36,128 nucleotides of DNA from a virus: IMG/VR virus record IMGVR_UViG_3300033148_001585, positions 1 to 36,128 of that record; one strand, written 5' to 3'. Positions 5,485-12,532 of the stretch are shown here, piece by piece (within the stretch, counting starts at the first letter, position 1; each line of letters begins with the position of its first letter). The position numbers were made by a program, and so were the translations under genes. A model generated the notes under the pieces. That model was not told the origin of the DNA. It was given only the letters and a program-made list of their open reading frames with translations, and did not search any database.

Positions 5485-6282
5485 TTAAAATAATGTTGGC
5501 GCTGTCTTTTCAAGTTCAGACTTGGCAAATCCAAACTCTTTAATATCTGCTTTAATTTGCTCAGTTTCTTCAATCCACTTTATAGACTCTTTAAAAAATG
5601 GCTTCTTAATTTCAAAACCATAACCTTTTCTGTCTGTCTCTATACATCCAATTAATGTACTACCACTACCAGCGCAAGGGTCTATAACTACATCGCCTTT
5701 GTCCGTGAATATCTCTATTAATTTTTTAATTAAATTAACAGGTTTTTGAGTTGGGTGTATTTTTTCTGTATTAGAGTCCTTCTCCCAATCAATACAATTC
5801 ATAATCATTTTTCGATTATTATTGAATTTAGGCAATTTGTCTCTGTAAAATAAAATAGCATATTCGCAATTACCTACGACTTTCATATTCGCTTTTAAAA
5901 CCTGAGCCGAGAAGTTTTTCCTAAATACTAAATTAATATATTTCCCTAATCCATATCTTTTACCTAATTCAATTAATTGAAATTGCTGCTCAAAAGAACA
6001 AAATACAATCATGCAAGGCGCTTGACCTTTTGCTTTAGGTTCTTTTTTCAACATCTTACTGCAAAAGTGCATAAATTCAGAAGGTCTAAAATCTTTATCA
6101 GTATCAAAAAATTCTTTACCAGCTAATTTACTTTCACCGTTTTTATTATCTCCATCGATATACCAACTAGGATTTGAAGCAAAAGCATTAATGCCAATAT
6201 TGTATGGTATATCTGCTATAATTAATTGTGCTTTCGGTATTTGATAAGATTTAAAATTCTGGAAATGGTCATTATATAACAT
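5485..6282 (-). CDS. DNA adenine/cytosine-N4 methyltransferase
   Basis: SAM-dependent amino-methyltransferase of the N6_N4 type. Motif IV is DIPY (residues 24-27) near the N-terminus, HPTQKP lies at 176-181, and the SAM-binding DPCAGSGSTLIGC at 201-213. That order (catalytic motif first) indicates a beta-class enzyme. DIPY instead of DPPY slightly favours an adenine target, but the substrate cannot be read from the sequence. There is no cognate endonuclease nearby, so it probably acts as an orphan methylase protecting phage DNA or regulating expression. It lies between the endolysin and a small HTH-like gene. Confidence 0.9.
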   Translation of the reverse strand: MLYNDHFQNFKSYQIPKAQLIIADIPYNIGINAFASNPSWYIDGDNKNGESKLAGKEFFDTDKDFRPSEFMHFCSKMLKKEPKAKGQAPCMIVFCSFEQQFQLIELGKRYGLGKYINLVFRKNFSAQVLKANMKVVGNCEYAILFYRDKLPKFNNNRKMIMNCIDWEKDSNTEKIHPTQKPVNLIKKLIEIFTDKGDVVIDPCAGSGSTLIGCIETDRKGYGFEIKKPFFKESIKWIEETEQIKADIKEFGFAKSELEKTAPTLF

Positions 6283-6288
6283 AGCTTT

Positions 6289-6513
6289 TTATTTATTTAG
6301 GTTTAGTTTTACAGGGCATCTCGAATACTCCACCCTCTTTAATTTAAAATACTTCTCATCACTCTTAACAATCCCCTTTACAGTCCCACGCGTCACGCCG
6401 AATTTAAGCGCCGTTTGTTCTAACGCTTGTAATTCCTTCACGTAATCGCAAATAAGCTCTGCATAGTGGCTTATTATACTTCTGTGGCGTTTCTTGGTGT
6501 CGGGTTGTTTCAT
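6289..6513 (-). CDS. Small helix-turn-helix protein, 74 aa
   Basis: Basic protein with a plausible helix-turn-helix in the middle (LEQTALKFGVTRGTVKGIVKS, about residues 31-51): an AL.FGV turn and a T..T..GIV recognition helix. The N-terminus is very basic (KKRHRSII). It could be a DNA-binding regulator or a small terminase-like recognition protein. It sits 6 nt from both neighbours, between two methyltransferase genes, so co-regulation with modification is possible. Confidence 0.65.
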   Translation of the reverse strand: MKQPDTKKRHRSIISHYAELICDYVKELQALEQTALKFGVTRGTVKGIVKSDEKYFKLKRVEYSRCPVKLNLNK

Positions 6514-6519
6514 GATTAT

Positions 6520-7188
6520 TTATTTAGTCCATTGTTCTGCCATTGCTTTTGCTATGCCTGTGTATGTTTTAGATCTTAGCTTTTCTCTTTCTGGTCCAGG
6601 ACTCGCATAGTGAATTTTAGCCCTATCTTTATAATCAAGCTTCATCATTTCGGTATAAACATTATTAGTTTCTTTAAGTTTTGGAAGTCCAAATATCCAC
6701 AAACAGGTAGCTTTCTTTTCTAAGTGCCCATGCTGATAGGGTTGAATTATCTGTGTGTATGGCTCTGTAATAATCTCTTTAGCATACTTATGCATGATTG
6801 GATTCTCTACATATCCTTTCCCTATCCTCTTTACTGCATCTATCATGTCATTAAAAAAACAAGCTCCTTTTACCATGTCACCATAACGCGCCCAATTCAT
6901 GTAAATTTGATACTTATCAGACCACACAAAGCCCTCTGTTGGTTTTTTCCTTACCAACCACCCAACGCCAGAGTTGGTTAGGTATTTACAAACAGGATGG
7001 GTACCTAGAAATTTAATATTCTTATTTTCATCCATAGATAATACTTTAAAAATATCATCTTTATAATGCCATTCTGGATGTCCTCCTGAACACTCTTTCA
7101 GATCGCAGCTAAAAAAATCATATCCTAACTCTCTAAACTCTTTCGTTACCGCCTGGCTTTCTTCGCATCCTATTATCCCTTCATTCAT
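6520..7188 (-). CDS. Phage cytosine-methyltransferase-like protein
   Basis: Matches a phage family commonly annotated as DNA (cytosine-5) methyltransferase-like. It opens GCEESQAVTKEFRELGYDFFSCDL, where the usual FxGxGG motif is replaced by GCEESQ. It then has CSGGHPEWHY, the PC-loop equivalent THPVCKYLT (residue Cys near 67), the ENV-like VENPIMHKY, and a C-terminal SKTYTGIAKAMAEQW. The normal catalytic PCQ is altered (HPVC), so catalytic competence is uncertain. At 222 aa it lacks a recognisable target-recognition domain. It is 7 nt from the upstream small-gene block. Confidence 0.7.
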   Translation of the reverse strand: MNEGIIGCEESQAVTKEFRELGYDFFSCDLKECSGGHPEWHYKDDIFKVLSMDENKNIKFLGTHPVCKYLTNSGVGWLVRKKPTEGFVWSDKYQIYMNWARYGDMVKGACFFNDMIDAVKRIGKGYVENPIMHKYAKEIITEPYTQIIQPYQHGHLEKKATCLWIFGLPKLKETNNVYTEMMKLDYKDRAKIHYASPGPEREKLRSKTYTGIAKAMAEQWTK

Positions 7189-7191
7189 AGC

Positions 7192-7395
7192 TTAATTTAT
7201 TAGTTTTAAATATCTTTCATTTATCTCATGCCAATTCCCACACTCCAAATCGACTGATTCACTAATCCATAGATCTCTTTTAAGCTCACATATTTGCTTT
7301 AGCGATACATTAGCCGAATTAAGTTTTAAAAGCTCTAAGAACTCGTAAAATACTTTATTCTTTTTCAGGAAGGATATGAATTGAGATTTGTTCAT
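7192..7395 (-). CDS. Hypothetical protein, about 67 aa
   Basis: Helical soluble protein (FLKKNKVFYEFLELLKLNSANVSLKQICELKRDLW...) with no recognised family. Two in-frame ATGs are possible: 7395 (MNKSQFIS) and 7422 (MKKIANHQL). I prefer 7395 because it shortens the overlap with the upstream 61-aa gene from 68 to 41 nt, but both are plausible. It precedes the cytosine-methyltransferase-like gene by 3 nt. Confidence 0.5.
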   Translation of the reverse strand: MNKSQFISFLKKNKVFYEFLELLKLNSANVSLKQICELKRDLWISESVDLECGNWHEINERYLKLIN

Positions 7396-7540
7396 CAGTT
7401 GGTGGTTTGCAATTTTTTTCATCGTGACATGATAAAGTGGGGTCTTTCTGAAAGATTACGGACCCTCTCCAATATTCGCCTAATTCTAAAAGCGGCTTTA
7501 ATTTTCCGCATATCGAGCACTTTTCTTTTTCTTGTTTCAT
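7355..7540 (-). CDS. Small cysteine-motif protein, 61 aa
   Basis: The N-terminus has CSICGKLKPLLELGEYW, and a second Cys/His pair comes later (CHDEKNC), consistent with one small zinc-binding knuckle. No family name can be given. It overlaps the following gene substantially, which is unusual for this tightly but cleanly packed region and leaves the neighbour's start in doubt. Confidence 0.55.
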   Translation of the reverse strand: MKQEKEKCSICGKLKPLLELGEYWRGSVIFQKDPTLSCHDEKNCKPPTDEQISIHILPEKE

Positions 7541-7545
7541 GGCTT

Positions 7546-7956
7546 TTAAGGATTAGATAATTCATTAAATCTTTTAGCTGCATCTTCTAAATTTCCACTT
7601 GTCCAAGCAGTAACACCGAATTGATTTGATTTAGGATAGATTTCTTTGTATTGCGTTCTTAATTCCACTTCATCGTACTTGGATTTAAGAGTAGTGGCGC
7701 ATAAATAATTCTTACTTATAGCCATCTTTAATAATCTTCCTATTTTCTTGAGTGGTCCGTCCGAATATAATCCAAACTCAAAATTCAAACATACAGCCGT
7801 TTTAAGCCTCTTAAATATTTCGTAATACAATTTACCATCAGATTTGACTTCGTAGATGTATGCCTGTTCTGATTTGCTTATTTGGCGAAATTCAAACCCT
7901 TTCACTTCACCGATTCCTGTAAATTCATTTCTTAGTTCAATAGTTGTGTTTTCCAT
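7546..7956 (-). CDS. Hypothetical protein, 136 aa
   Basis: Soluble protein of mixed alpha/beta character. The N-terminal half is beta-rich (GIGEVKGFEFRQISKSEQAYIYEVKSDGKLYYEIF). A pattern near the C-terminus (YKEIYPKSNQFGVTAWTSGNLEDAAKRFNELSN) looks like a small enzyme or binding domain, but I do not recognise it. The ATG at 7956 is only 13 nt from a TAAATTTG -7 box, with palindrome S3 further upstream, so this gene probably opens a regulated transcript running into the methylase and lysis genes. Confidence 0.65.
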   Translation of the reverse strand: MENTTIELRNEFTGIGEVKGFEFRQISKSEQAYIYEVKSDGKLYYEIFKRLKTAVCLNFEFGLYSDGPLKKIGRLLKMAISKNYLCATTLKSKYDEVELRTQYKEIYPKSNQFGVTAWTSGNLEDAAKRFNELSNP

Positions 7957-7969
7957 AGCTTTTTTATTT

Positions 7970-8026
7970 CAAATTTAGTTTTAATTTCTTACACGGTGTT
8001 GCTTTTCAGTATGTTGTGTAACATGC
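7970..8026 (-). promoter_or_regulatory. Promoter-like region with palindrome S3
   Basis: Palindrome GTATGTTGTGTAACATGC (8009-8026) has arms ATGTT/AACAT. On the minus strand a perfect TAnnTTTG (TAAATTTG, 7970-7977) follows after 31 nt. No TTTG is present at the normal -33 position, which suggests activator dependence. The same 31-nt geometry occurs at S4. Confidence 0.5.
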
Positions 8027-8030
8027 TAGA

Positions 8031-8216
8031 TTACCACCATTCATCTAATTCATCACTAAATGCTTTTATAATATCTTGCTTTGTTAGACTTTCAATCTTA
8101 ACATGGTGTTGTATTTCATTTACCTTTAAATCCTCATCTTCTTTTCTATCGTAGTATAAAAAGTCTCTGGCTAAATCTGAAGCGACTGCAAGTATTATTT
8201 CTCTTTTATCTTCCAT
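8031..8216 (-). CDS. Small acidic protein, 61 aa
   Basis: Acidic helical protein (MEDKREIILAVASDLARDFLYYDRKEDED...) ending DELDEWW. No motif is recognised. It has a strong Shine-Dalgarno site (AAGGAGG, 10 nt before the ATG) that overlaps the 3' end of the helicase-loader gene. It is the last gene of the SD-led replication operon and is followed by the S3 region. Confidence 0.65.
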   Translation of the reverse strand: MEDKREIILAVASDLARDFLYYDRKEDEDLKVNEIQHHVKIESLTKQDIIKAFSDELDEWW

Positions 8217-8219
8217 AGC

Positions 8220-8855
8220 TTATTTCCTCCTTGATTCGCCTTTGATTGGCATTACATTAAACATTTCTTTTATCCTATCTCTTACCCTATCACCATATCG
8301 ATCTTCCATTTGAGATGGTTTAAGGTTTGTTGTGATGAATATCAGGAATCTACGATCTAAATATCTTCGATTAAAGATCTCATAAATTGGAGCCTCTTTT
8401 GTTCCAAAATTATTAATCTCTGTCTGCTCGGTGCCTAAATCATCGATGAATAAAGGAGAAACAAACAGCCTATCTTTACCCTCTTTAGATTTGAATATTT
8501 CCACAATCTCAATGGCTGAATATGAAGCGACTATCTTACTCGCATACTTCATGAATTCAACAAAGATTTTAAGAGTTAAAGTTTTTCCGCATCCGATTTC
8601 ACCAGAAAGCAATAACCCTTTTTGCAAGTCACCTTTAAAGCTTTTATCCATTATGCACCACTTCAGAATCTCAGTGATTGGCTCTTTTAGGTCCTGATCT
8701 ACTTTGTAATTTCCGTTTGTCAATCTGTTACCAATAGCAAACCAAACATTCTTGCAACTGTTTAAATCAGAAAATACTTTAAACGACTTTCTAATATTTG
8801 TCGATGATTCTAAAAGCTTTTTTTCGTGATCTATTATTTCATTAATACTTTTCAT
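8220..8855 (-). CDS. DnaC-like helicase loader (AAA+ ATPase)
   Basis: Loads the replicative helicase at the phage origin. The 211 aa contain a AAA+ core of the DnaC/IstB type: Walker A GEIGCGKT (residues 85-92), Walker B LFIDDLG (135-141), sensor I TTN (175-177) and a basic arginine-finger region RYGDRVRDRI (186-195). The first 75 residues are a helical partner-binding domain without the zinc-binding cysteines of some loaders. It overlaps the initiator gene by 14 nt. No DnaB-type helicase is visible in the window, so it may recruit the host enzyme. Confidence 0.9.
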   Translation of the reverse strand: MKSINEIIDHEKKLLESSTNIRKSFKVFSDLNSCKNVWFAIGNRLTNGNYKVDQDLKEPITEILKWCIMDKSFKGDLQKGLLLSGEIGCGKTLTLKIFVEFMKYASKIVASYSAIEIVEIFKSKEGKDRLFVSPLFIDDLGTEQTEINNFGTKEAPIYEIFNRRYLDRRFLIFITTNLKPSQMEDRYGDRVRDRIKEMFNVMPIKGESRRK

Positions 8856-9570
8856 CGTGATCGAATTTACCTGCGTTCATTATTTTTTGAGTCTCAGTTT
8901 GATTTTTGATTGGAGTTTCAGAAATTATTTCATCATTCCATGATTTGTTATTTAAAAAAGTCTCAGGATTTTTGCGGAACTTTTTATCTGGTTGTGAAGA
9001 AATGTATTTAGGGATAAATTCTAAGATTTTATTTTGATCTTCTAATTTCAAACTATTCCATTTTGGTTCGCTCTTCTCCTTTCCTGTTTTTTTATCGTAC
9101 AAATCCCAGAAAATTGAAAACTCTATCTTTCCAGACTCTTCTTCTTGTTCTTCTTCTTGTTCTTCTTCTTGTTCTTCTTCTTGTTCTTCTTGTGGATCTG
9201 TATCTATACCCTTTACATACTGTATCAATACTGTATCTTTAACTATAGCAAACTCTTTATCTATGCAGGCTTTGACCTTTGGAGATGTGCTAGAGTTGTA
9301 TTTTAGCCAGTTTTTTAAAGCAAGCTCAAAAGTTTCTTCATTATACCTTATTTTATTTAGTTTCATGAAGTATTTCAACAGTATAGATACTCTATCAATA
9401 GTATATCCTAAGTCAAAAGCTATCTGTTTTTTTGTTATTTCATAAACTCCGCACTGCTTTGTTCTTTCATTCGTGAGCAAGTAGATATAGAATAGCTTTT
9501 TATCCTTATCAAGATCACTAAAGAAGCTATCACCCCACATAGAGGTGTGAATCTTTCTAAATATTGCCAT
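8842..9570 (-). CDS. Phage replication initiator (DnaD/O-like)
   Basis: 242 aa. The N-terminal domain (1-90) opens MAIFRKIHTSMWGDSFFSDLDKDKKLFYIYLLTN and has a winged-helix appearance (GVYEITKKQIAFDLGY as recognition region), typical of phage O/DnaD-type initiators. An acidic linker follows, made of EEEQ repeats (about residues 128-145). The C-terminal block (FWDLYDKKTGKEKSEPKW...FLNNKSWNDEI) matches the domain that contacts the loader or ssDNA in such proteins. It sits directly upstream of the loader gene and has an AAAGGAGG site about 11 nt before its ATG. The specific function is inferred from architecture and context. Confidence 0.8.
   Translation of the reverse strand: MAIFRKIHTSMWGDSFFSDLDKDKKLFYIYLLTNERTKQCGVYEITKKQIAFDLGYTIDRVSILLKYFMKLNKIRYNEETFELALKNWLKYNSSTSPKVKACIDKEFAIVKDTVLIQYVKGIDTDPQEEQEEEQEEEQEEEQEEESGKIEFSIFWDLYDKKTGKEKSEPKWNSLKLEDQNKILEFIPKYISSQPDKKFRKNPETFLNNKSWNDEIISETPIKNQTETQKIMNAGKFDHDEKY
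9138..9191. repeat. 12-bp tandem repeat inside the initiator gene
   Basis: About 4.5 copies of a 12-bp unit (TTCTTCTTCTTG on the plus strand), encoding EEEQ on the minus strand. Copies are almost identical at DNA level, so recent slippage expansion is likely. The length could vary between relatives without breaking the frame. Confidence 0.85.
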
Positions 9571-9770
9571 TACTTCTCGCCCTCCTTTATTTCTTCGAAT
9601 TGATCTAAATCAACACACCATCGCTTGTTCTTAGATATCAAACACACAGCGTCTTTACGTAAATTGTTAGTCCATGCAAAAGTTTCATCATACTCAAGGT
9701 CGACAGTAAAAGCTTCACTCCACCACCTAGCGCAAGTCTCTTTCAATCCAATACATTTAAACTTTCTCAT
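9570..9770 (-). CDS. Small protein, 66 aa
   Basis: Contains an aromatic N-terminal half (CIGLKETCARWWSEAFTVDLEYDETFAWTN) and a short C-terminal beta region (AVCLISKNKRWCVDLDQFEEI). No family is recognised. AAAGGAGG lies 8 nt before the ATG. Start and stop overlap both neighbours (ATGA with the 49-aa gene, shared base with the initiator), so it is translationally coupled in the replication operon. Confidence 0.7.
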   Translation of the reverse strand: MRKFKCIGLKETCARWWSEAFTVDLEYDETFAWTNNLRKDAVCLISKNKRWCVDLDQFEEIKEGEK

Positions 9771-9916
9771 TTCGAATCCTCCTTTAGATTTCTAACATTG
9801 GCATTATTAACCTTTATTAATCTATTAATTTCAGGCGTGTATTCATCATACTCAGCCATAGACACGGATTGATTGCGCCTTTTAATAAGCTCTTTTAGAG
9901 GTACGTTAGTTTTCAT
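9767..9916 (-). CDS. Small protein, 49 aa
   Basis: Short frame MKTNVPLKELIKRRNQSVSM... ending NLKEDSK, charged and helical. AAAGGAGG lies 7 nt before its ATG, and its stop overlaps the next start (ATGA). The start lies inside the end of the 116-aa gene (11-nt overlap). Coding support comes from the Shine-Dalgarno site and coupling. Function is unknown. Confidence 0.65.
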   Translation of the reverse strand: MKTNVPLKELIKRRNQSVSMAEYDEYTPEINRLIKVNNANVRNLKEDSK

Positions 9917-10256
9917 CTTTAGCCTCCTTTAGTTCTAATTCTTCACCAGTTAAAGCGAAATATAGGTTTTGTAATTGATGGACGTATTTAATTTTTGTGA
10001 TAATCCTACCACTTGGAATATAGACGCCAAACTCATTATGCGTAGGAATGATTGATATCTCATAACATCCCATCACGAATGATAATAGAGGCGATCTTAA
10101 TTTGATTAGTCCAAATTTCAAAAACCACTCTTCTGTTAGTGGGATTGGTCGTAGGTCTTTATATACACCCATAGAGCTTAAATGTGATACTTTAACATCA
10201 CCTATACCTACTACATTTACTAAATTCCCGACTCTTAAATCTTTTACATCAATCAT
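9906..10256 (-). CDS. Hypothetical protein, 116 aa
   Basis: Begins MIDVKDLRVGNLVNVVGIGDVKVSHLS, a beta-rich start frequent in small Bacteroidota phage proteins that resemble SH3-like barrels. It continues with PIPLTEEWFLKFGL and EFGVYIPSGRIITKIKYVHQLQNLYFALTGEEL. This HQLQNLYFALTGEEL ending recurs in many Flavobacteriia phage proteins of unknown function. ATAAGGAGG precedes the ATG by about 9 nt. The gene overlaps both neighbours and belongs to the replication operon. Confidence 0.75.
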   Translation of the reverse strand: MIDVKDLRVGNLVNVVGIGDVKVSHLSSMGVYKDLRPIPLTEEWFLKFGLIKLRSPLLSFVMGCYEISIIPTHNEFGVYIPSGRIITKIKYVHQLQNLYFALTGEELELKEAKDEN

Positions 10257-10387
10257 TTCGTCTCCTCCTTATTTAAAATAACTAATCCCTCTTGTTTCTC
10301 ATGGTCATAATACCATCTATTAAAATTCATATCATTAACCTTATGTTCGAATTCAATTAATGATAGGTTGTTAAATACTTTTTTCAT
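10253..10387 (-). CDS. Small protein, 44 aa; first gene of the replication operon
   Basis: Frame MKKVFNNLSLIEFEHKVNDM... ending LVILNKEETK. Its last codons contain the AAGGAGGAG that serves as ribosome site for the next gene, and its stop overlaps that start (ATGA). It has a normal ATG but itself lacks a Shine-Dalgarno site. A promoter at 10416-10447 lies about 30 nt upstream. Confidence 0.6.
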   Translation of the reverse strand: MKKVFNNLSLIEFEHKVNDMNFNRWYYDHEKQEGLVILNKEETK

Positions 10388-10415
10388 CGTGTTAGTTTTA
10401 ATTATTAATTACATA

Positions 10416-10447
10416 CAAATTTAATTCTATAAACGCTTAGAAACAAT
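10416..10447 (-). promoter_or_regulatory. Promoter of the replication operon
   Basis: Minus-strand ATTG (10444-10447, 3 of 4 to TTTG), a 20-nt spacer and a perfect TAAATTTG (10416-10423). It lies between a terminator and the first gene of the SD-led operon. Confidence 0.6.
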
Positions 10448-10454
10448 ATAAATA

Positions 10455-10478
10455 AAGACTCCCATGTCTGAAAGCCTT
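10455..10478 (-). terminator. Terminator upstream of the replication operon
   Basis: On the minus strand AAGGCUUUC pairs with GGGAGUCUU (9 bp, three G-U) around a 6-nt loop, followed by UAUUUAUAUU. It would end the accessory transcript coming from the right. Confidence 0.55.
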
Positions 10479-10497
10479 TATGTTATAATTTATCGAA

Positions 10498-10689
10498 TTA
10501 ACAATTCTTAAATGCATAATCATGCACTTTCTGAGCTAAGGCTCCGTGGTATTCTCTTGTCTCTCCTGATTTCATTATGATTTGGATCATACCAAATCCT
10601 GTAATACATTCTTGAACACCTTTCTTATTTTTACTGAGATAATCCCTCTCTTTCTCGTAGCCTGTTTGGATGATTTTGATTGTTTTCAT
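10498..10689 (-). CDS. Small protein, 63 aa
   Basis: Begins MKTIKIIQTGYEKERDYLSKNKKG and ends KVHDYAFKNC. Small basic alpha/beta protein without a recognised motif. It overlaps the upstream 85-aa membrane gene by 4 nt (ATGA) and is the last gene before a terminator. Confidence 0.65.
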   Translation of the reverse strand: MKTIKIIQTGYEKERDYLSKNKKGVQECITGFGMIQIIMKSGETREYHGALAQKVHDYAFKNC

Positions 10690-10943
10690 AACCTTACGGG
10701 CGTTTGGGAGTCTTTACCGACTCCGTGAGTTTTGCTTACAGGATGAAGCTTGTATTTGCTCTTTCCATAATACAACACATGCAGCAGTCCATAAATGCTT
10801 AGTGCTATAGCGAATGTAGGAAGTGTTTTAGTATCGAAGTTTTTAATGGTTATTGATACCCATAGTTCTGATATTAACCAGGCTGTTGATATTGCAAAGC
10901 CTAATCCAGACAATATCATCATGTAAAATAGTTTCTTTTTCAT
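10686..10943 (-). CDS. Small membrane protein, 85 aa
   Basis: Two clear hydrophobic segments (about residues 6-26 and 41-59) joined by a short polar loop, with a polar C-terminal tail (SKTHGVGKDSQTPVRL). Probably an inner-membrane hairpin protein. The start region AACTATGAAAAA is the longest match (12 nt) to the complement of the candidate small RNA at 4496-4588. Function is unknown. Confidence 0.65.
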   Translation of the reverse strand: MKKKLFYMMILSGLGFAISTAWLISELWVSITIKNFDTKTLPTFAIALSIYGLLHVLYYGKSKYKLHPVSKTHGVGKDSQTPVRL

Positions 10944-10986
10944 AGTTCAAAATTAAAATGATGCTTACTTTAATGCGTTTTTAATA

Positions 10987-11035
10987 GCGTGCTTTATCCA
11001 CAAATAAAACACTATATGCTTTAGCTGCCTGTTAC
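10987..11035 (-). repeat. R2 hairpin repeat, copy b
   Basis: Second 49-bp copy. The hairpin loop region changed (TTTATTTGTGGATAAA) while the flanking AGCTAAAGCATATAGTG is unchanged. Its left end on the minus strand includes the stop codon of the zinc-ribbon gene at 11032. Confidence 0.7.
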
Positions 11036-11322
11036 AAACAAGTTGCCCATTCATGTCCACAATAGCAACAAAATTTATTTTCAGTCTTAAAATTATATCC
11101 ACTCTTCCTACACCCACACTCAGGGCAACCTAACACTGCGCTACGCTCCGTTTTTGTAACAACAGGTAAATCCAATAAATTTAACTCTGTTAATTCCTGT
11201 ATGCAATTTTCTATTCCAAGTCGAAACATTTCATTTTCCGTTTCTCTTCCGCTTGTGTTCTGTAAGTGCATTGTATATACCCACTCCGCTAAATCGTCTG
11301 CTGTTTTAAATGTCATTTTCAT
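11032..11322 (-). CDS. Zinc-ribbon protein, about 96 aa
   Basis: The C-terminal zinc ribbon is clear: CPECGCRKSGYNFKTENKFCCYCGHEW, with two CxxC knuckles. The N-terminal part (MKMTFKTADDLAEWVYTMHLQ) is helical. I start at the ATG at 11322; an in-frame ATG at 11367 would add 15 residues and overlap the upstream gene by 7 nt. It shares LDLPVVT and a 16-bp identical DNA stretch with the 109-aa gene at 11783. The stop codon lies within an R2 repeat. Zinc-ribbon accessory proteins of this type are common in Bacteroidota phages, but their role is unknown. Confidence 0.65.
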   Translation of the reverse strand: MKMTFKTADDLAEWVYTMHLQNTSGRETENEMFRLGIENCIQELTELNLLDLPVVTKTERSAVLGCPECGCRKSGYNFKTENKFCCYCGHEWATCL

Positions 11323-11360
11323 ATCGTTAAATTTAAAGTACTTACCTTCGCCCATTAGCA

Positions 11361-11726
11361 TTAACAATAAGAATACTCCACGCTCATTTGCGTTCTATCA
11401 GTCTCAAAGGTTAATGGGTTGTCCTTCCTTACAAATGTTACTATTCGCTTGCCTGTATCGCTGCCATCATTAAAATAAATAGTTTCTTCATTTCCATTGT
11501 ATTCAATAGCAAGTCTTTTAAACTTGCGCTTTGATTCTTCTTCTATGTTTAAATCAATTCCGACTATTTCTTTTAATCGCTCGGTAATCACTTGGTTTCT
11601 TTTCTGCTCAATATCCATTATTAGCTTCGTTGTAATGTCTTGCATTAAATTACTAATGCTAACATCAGCTAATAAATCATTGCCTAAATCATCAGGTAAT
11701 TGTATTTTTCTAGGTGTTAATTCCAT
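11361..11726 (-). CDS. Hypothetical protein, 121 aa
   Basis: The N-terminal half is helical (DLLADVSISNLMQDITTKLIMDIEQKRNQVITERLKEIVGIDL) and the C-terminal half is beta-rich (KRLAIEYNGNEETIYFNDGSDTGKRIVTFVRKDNP). No family is recognised. ATG at 11726 follows an AT-rich leader. It overlaps only the optional upstream extension of the zinc-ribbon gene. Confidence 0.65.
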   Translation of the reverse strand: MELTPRKIQLPDDLGNDLLADVSISNLMQDITTKLIMDIEQKRNQVITERLKEIVGIDLNIEEESKRKFKRLAIEYNGNEETIYFNDGSDTGKRIVTFVRKDNPLTFETDRTQMSVEYSYC

Positions 11727-11782
11727 TTTATAAAGTTTTTAAGTTTGTATTTTTATTAGCAACGCTTCATAGCTGTAGCCCA

Positions 11783-12112
11783 TTACCCACAATTAAAAGG
11801 GGATTGCAGCATGGCTCTTTCATATCTCTTATGCAAGTCTTTAATTGTATATTTCTCATTTGAGCTATTTACATACTCGTACATAGTAGGCTTGCAGGTA
11901 AAGTATTTGTTTTTCCAGTCTAAAAAGTGTTGTCGATAATCCCCTTTTAACTGTTCGCTTCGCTGGGTAACAACAGGTAAATTTAATTTTTCAATAAATT
12001 TATCAACCGATTCCTCAATTAACTCATTCACTTCTTCTTTATTATAATAAGCACCTTCTGGCGTTTCTTGCTCTTGTAGCACTTCTTGTTTAATCTTATT
12101 TAAATCGTTCAT
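11783..12112 (-). CDS. Hypothetical protein, 109 aa
   Basis: Helical acidic protein (MNDLNKIKQEVLQEQETPEGAYYNKEEVNELIEESVDKFIEKLNLPVVT) with an aromatic C-terminus (YRQHFLDWKNKYFTCKPTMYEYVNSSN). The LNLPVVTQRSEQ piece resembles the same position in the zinc-ribbon gene downstream (LDLPVVTKTER), including 16 identical bases (11156-11171 and 11967-11982). I cannot assign a function. Confidence 0.65.
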   Translation of the reverse strand: MNDLNKIKQEVLQEQETPEGAYYNKEEVNELIEESVDKFIEKLNLPVVTQRSEQLKGDYRQHFLDWKNKYFTCKPTMYEYVNSSNEKYTIKDLHKRYERAMLQSPFNCG

Positions 12113-12157
12113 TATCTTGTATTTTAATTTATTAAAAACTCAACTTACCTTCGCATA

Positions 12158-12532
12158 TTAGGCTTCACTTAAGTACACATTACCAATTATCTCAATTTTA
12201 AAAGTTGTCATAAATGGTATACCTACATTTTTCTTTTGGCTAGATACATCTTTCTTTGTCCATTCGTCCCATAATTGAGAAGCCATAAACCCGTCCTTAT
12301 TCCATATTGCTATATATGTATCTTTAGTATCTATTCTTTTAAATATATCACCCTCGTATATGTTTATTCCGTTTTTATCTTCACATCCAGTAAACTGCCT
12401 AACATAAACAATTGGTAAAACATTCCACACGTCACATTTTTGAGCTATGTTTGGTATCTCTGATAAATGATATACTTTTTTAACAATACCATTCACGCTT
12501 TTAAATCCGTATTCAAATTTTATTTCTCTCAT
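12158..12532 (-). CDS. YopX-family protein
   Basis: 124 aa with the YopX hallmark QFTGCEDKNGINIYEGDIFKR (around residues 46-66) and beta-rich flanks such as YIAIWNKDGF and IEIIGNVYLSEA at the end. YopX proteins are widespread in phages and mobile elements of Firmicutes and Bacteroidota, with no established activity. The length is normal for the family. It lies among accessory genes, downstream of an attC-like hairpin. Confidence 0.85.
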   Translation of the reverse strand: MREIKFEYGFKSVNGIVKKVYHLSEIPNIAQKCDVWNVLPIVYVRQFTGCEDKNGINIYEGDIFKRIDTKDTYIAIWNKDGFMASQLWDEWTKKDVSSQKKNVGIPFMTTFKIEIIGNVYLSEA

